A stretch of 6,193 nucleotides of DNA from Lentisphaerota bacterium (GTDB lineage: Bacteria; Verrucomicrobiota; Kiritimatiellia; RFP12; UBA3636), in the NCBI GenBank assembly GCA_012514445.1, contig JAAZAI010000069.1, positions 1 through 6,193 of the forward strand. The letters are read 5' to 3'. This document shows, one piece after another, positions 4,188-6,193 of this stretch (the stretch's first letter is position 1; every line of letters starts with the position of its first letter). The position numbers and the translations under genes are program-made. The notes under the pieces were generated by a model that was given only the letters and a program-made list of their open reading frames with translations, was not told the DNA's origin and ran no database searches.

Positions 4188-6193
4188 GGAAAATGTCGGG
4201 GCGCAGGGCGATCTTGGATGCGAGGTCTTCGCGGTAGTGCCAGGCCCACACCTCGTCGCCGCGGGCGATGATGGATTGGCGCTGGCTTTCGTCGCGATCG
4301 CGGACGGCGGGCTCGTCGTGCGGGGAACCGTCGCAGAAGATCCAGAGGCGGGGTTCGTAATAGAAGTCGGGCTGGCAGTAGATGTCGTCGACGCGTTTTT
4401 GCGCGGCGTCGGGAAGCCGCAGGCCGTGTTCGTGAAGATAGTTGATGAAGAATCGTTCAGTGGAGGAGTTGGGATCCAGGTTGCGGAGCAAGAACTGGTA
4501 CTGCGCCTCATAGTCGCTGAACCCGGCGTTGGTCTGGATTTCGATGGTGCAGAGCGCCAGCTTGTCGAGCGCGTCGCGAATGAGCATGCGGTCGATCACC
4601 TTGTGGTCGCGCTGGTTGTAGTAGCTCAGCAGGTCGTCGTAGGAGGCGGGGGCGGAGTAATCGGGCTTGTCGTAGCGGCAGATCAGCTTGGCGGCGTCGA
4701 CCACCTTGCGGAAGGTCTGCACGTCCTCGACGAACTGGGAGAGGATGCCGAGGCTGCCTTCGGCGGCCTCGTAGAGCAGGATGTTCGGCGCTTCGGGGTC
4801 GCCGACCGTGACCACGCCGATCTCGCTGGGCTCGACCTGGAAGACCTGCTCGATGGCGCGTTTGAGGGCGTGCTGGAGTGTGATGACGCCTGCGGGAGCG
4901 AGACCGAGCGGCTGGATGGGCTCGATGTAGAGGGCGTCGGCGAGGTTTGAGGTCCAGAGCTTGACCAGACGGAAATTCTCGCGCAGTTGCTCGTCGGGAA
5001 GCGGCATGGAGGAACGCCAGTCGCCGGAGGTGAGGCCGATAGGGAAACCTTCGAGCTGCTTCTGGGCCCGCCACTGCGTGTTGACATGGACCAGGCGGGC
5101 GGCGGGGATATAGCGCAGGTTCAGGAGGCCCGACTCGCTGGTGCGGGCGATGGCTTTGCGGACGCGGTCGATGTGGCCGCTGTCGACGGAGAAGAACGTC
5201 CGGATGTTGAAGCCTTTGGAGATGCGCTCCTCCTCTTCGCAGGAGATGCGGTCGATCTCCTCGGTGCGGGATTCAGCCATTTCGAGAAGGTCGTGGAGGT
5301 GCTCCTTGTTGGCGTTATCGCCGAGGCTGAAACCGGAGAAGGGGCAGATCTCGAGATCCTTCTGTTCGCCGGTGAGGAAATAGCCGGCCTTGGTGCTGAT
5401 TTTGGCATCGGTGAGCGAAGACTCGGCGTCCTGAACCACCAGTTGGCAGACGCGGTACTTTCGCCCGTTGTGGTAGATGATGTTAAGCGGGCCAAACTCG
5501 CGCAGGGCGATGGAGCGGGGGCGGGAGATGAACTCGCCCGAGGAAGCGCCGGTCGGCACGAAGATGCGGATCGGCAGGCGGGTGAAATTGTAGCCTGGCA
5601 GATACCCTTCAGAGGCGAGGTAGCGGTAAGGGTAGAACTCCGAGAGTTCCGTCGAGCCGCCGACCTGATCGTTACGCAGGAGATTAAGCTGGCGGTTGGC
5701 CTGGTCCTGAAGGCGCTTGAATTTCCTATACTCGTCGCTGCCGACCTTGAGGCGGCCGCTCTCGATGGGTTGCGTGGCGCGGGTGAGAAGGGAGCGAGCG
5801 GAGCGGTAGAGACCGCGCCAGCGGTTCAGCGACGCGTCGAGGTGGTCGGCAAGCTTGCCGAGGTTCTGGTCGATCCAGTCGTCGGAATACCAGGAGGAGG
5901 CCCGATTCTGGAGGACGGGCTCGAAGTCCCGGATGACGCGGCGGAACGTCGCCTTCAGGCCGGTGTAGGTTGAGGGCTGAAGCTCGAAGCCGTCGCGCAC
6001 GGACAAGGCCAGCGGCATGGCGGTGTTGTCGTCCTCGACCAGGCGCATGAGCGAGGGGCGGTCGCCGTTGCGGGCTTCGAGGCCGGGCATGCCGATCTCG
6101 CTGATGGCGAGGGCGTTCAGGTGGGTCAGGAGCAGTTCGCGGTTGAGAAGGTCGATGCGCGGGGCCTGGACCGCGCCGGCGACGAGTTCGGCC
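4174..6193 (-). CDS. C-terminal part of a large SF2 helicase with DUF1998-like region and Vsr/DUF559-like nuclease-fold end (DrmA/DrmB-related)
   Basis: The frame is open from the right edge to the stop at 4174, giving at least 672 residues. The ATG at 6090 is internal, since the 34 codons before it read on in good coding style (VQAPRIDLLNREL, HLNALAISEIG), a segment I know from large helicases just after the second RecA lobe. Numbering from the ATG at 6090: 35-140 helical; 151-215 FYPYRYLASEGYLPGYNF then RPRSIALREFGP and IIYHNGRKYRV; 236-300 a remnant of a zinc-ribbon region; 385-470 DUF1998-like, with NILLYEAAEGSLGILSQ (436-452); 535-638 a Vsr/DUF559-like nuclease fold with STE (543-545), QPDFYY (573-578) and IFCDGSPHD (584-592). 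The helicase motifs themselves would lie outside the window, so they are inferred. In DISARM, a helicase (DrmA) and a DUF1998 protein (DrmB) form one complex; here the features may be on one chain. An MrfA/YprA-like or other DUF1998 helicase is the alternative. Confidence 0.8.
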   Translation of the reverse strand, partial: AELVAGAVQAPRIDLLNRELLLTHLNALAISEIGMPGLEARNGDRPSLMRLVEDDNTAMPLALSVRDGFELQPSTYTGLKATFRRVIRDFEPVLQNRASSWYSDDWIDQNLGKLADHLDASLNRWRGLYRSARSLLTRATQPIESGRLKVGSDEYRKFKRLQDQANRQLNLLRNDQVGGSTELSEFYPYRYLASEGYLPGYNFTRLPIRIFVPTGASSGEFISRPRSIALREFGPLNIIYHNGRKYRVCQLVVQDAESSLTDAKISTKAGYFLTGEQKDLEICPFSGFSLGDNANKEHLHDLLEMAESRTEEIDRISCEEEERISKGFNIRTFFSVDSGHIDRVRKAIARTSESGLLNLRYIPAARLVHVNTQWRAQKQLEGFPIGLTSGDWRSSMPLPDEQLRENFRLVKLWTSNLADALYIEPIQPLGLAPAGVITLQHALKRAIEQVFQVEPSEIGVVTVGDPEAPNILLYEAAEGSLGILSQFVEDVQTFRKVVDAAKLICRYDKPDYSAPASYDDLLSYYNQRDHKVIDRMLIRDALDKLALCTIEIQTNAGFSDYEAQYQFLLRNLDPNSSTERFFINYLHEHGLRLPDAAQKRVDDIYCQPDFYYEPRLWIFCDGSPHDEPAVRDRDESQRQSIIARGDEVWAWHYREDLASKIALRPDIFRKVR

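Noticed and set aside
3251..4237. Long open frames on the plus strand at 3251-4237, 4237-4950 and 4987-5973
   Set aside because: They are antisense shadows of drmD and the large helicase with the same low-complexity composition, and they follow the true genes' codon phase rather than having their own starts and ribosome binding sites.
4178..4249. Start of drmD at 4249 instead of 4177
   Set aside because: The extra 24 residues are Arg/Pro-rich and overlap the conserved end of the upstream helicase; the ATG at 4177 has an ATGA coupling and a ribosome binding site.
4174..6090. A 638-residue gene starting at the ATG at 6090, comparable in length to stand-alone DrmB
   Set aside because: The frame stays open to the window edge with helicase-like sequence upstream of that ATG, so the gene is larger and cut by the window. 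A start just beyond the edge cannot be fully excluded.
1..6193. tRNA, rRNA, insertion sequence ends or attachment sites
   Set aside because: I looked for cloverleaf-like pieces, transposase motifs and terminal inverted repeats on both strands and saw none; almost all of the window is filled by the four minus-strand genes.

Overview
The window is GC-rich (about 60-70% in most coding stretches, by hand counts of sampled rows). It carries one tightly packed gene train read entirely on the minus strand, from the right edge to the left. In transcription order it holds four genes. First is the C-terminal 672 or more residues of a very large SF2 helicase, with a DUF1998-like region and a Vsr/DUF559-like nuclease-fold end. 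Second is a complete 973-residue SNF2-family helicase that I recognise as DrmD-like. Third is a complete 346-residue Fic-domain protein of the self-inhibited class. Last are the first 21 residues of another gene that leaves the window on the left.

The organisation is that of a defence operon related to DISARM (drm genes: helicase DrmA, DUF1998 protein DrmB, SNF2 helicase DrmD, a DNA methyltransferase, and sometimes others). The first two genes overlap by four bases (ATGA) and the second and third are separated by only five, so they are very probably co-transcribed and translationally coupled. The gene starting at the left edge would be the natural place for the modification methyltransferase, but only 21 residues are visible and this remains a guess. 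No promoter for the operon is visible; it should lie beyond the right edge. The Fic gene is the unusual passenger: a likely AMP-transferase with its own inhibitory motif and a C-terminal winged-helix-like segment, placed between the DrmD-like helicase and the next gene, and somewhat less GC-rich than drmD.

The only intergenic stretch longer than a few bases (65-209) is built almost entirely of short repeats. There are three different families, each made of seven-base units: GGGAATA, GYTSAAC and TACCYAA. The last family runs into the 3' end of the Fic gene and supplies its stop codon. A fourth seven-base array (GAAACTG) lies inside drmD, where it encodes a low-complexity Ser/Phe/Pro/Val linker between the two helicase lobes. 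Such dispersed heptamer arrays recall the STRR repeats of cyanobacteria, but nothing else points to that phylum. A high-GC environmental lineage with repeat-rich spacers (for example the Planctomycetota/Verrucomicrobiota/Kiritimatiellota group) is a guess only.

Putative joint function: the large helicase and the SNF2 helicase would recognise or translocate on invading DNA, a nuclease-like domain and the partner gene(s) would provide cleavage and/or self-marking, and the Fic protein could be a regulator or a conditional toxin that acts if the main defence fails. This is inference from context, not something the sequence proves.
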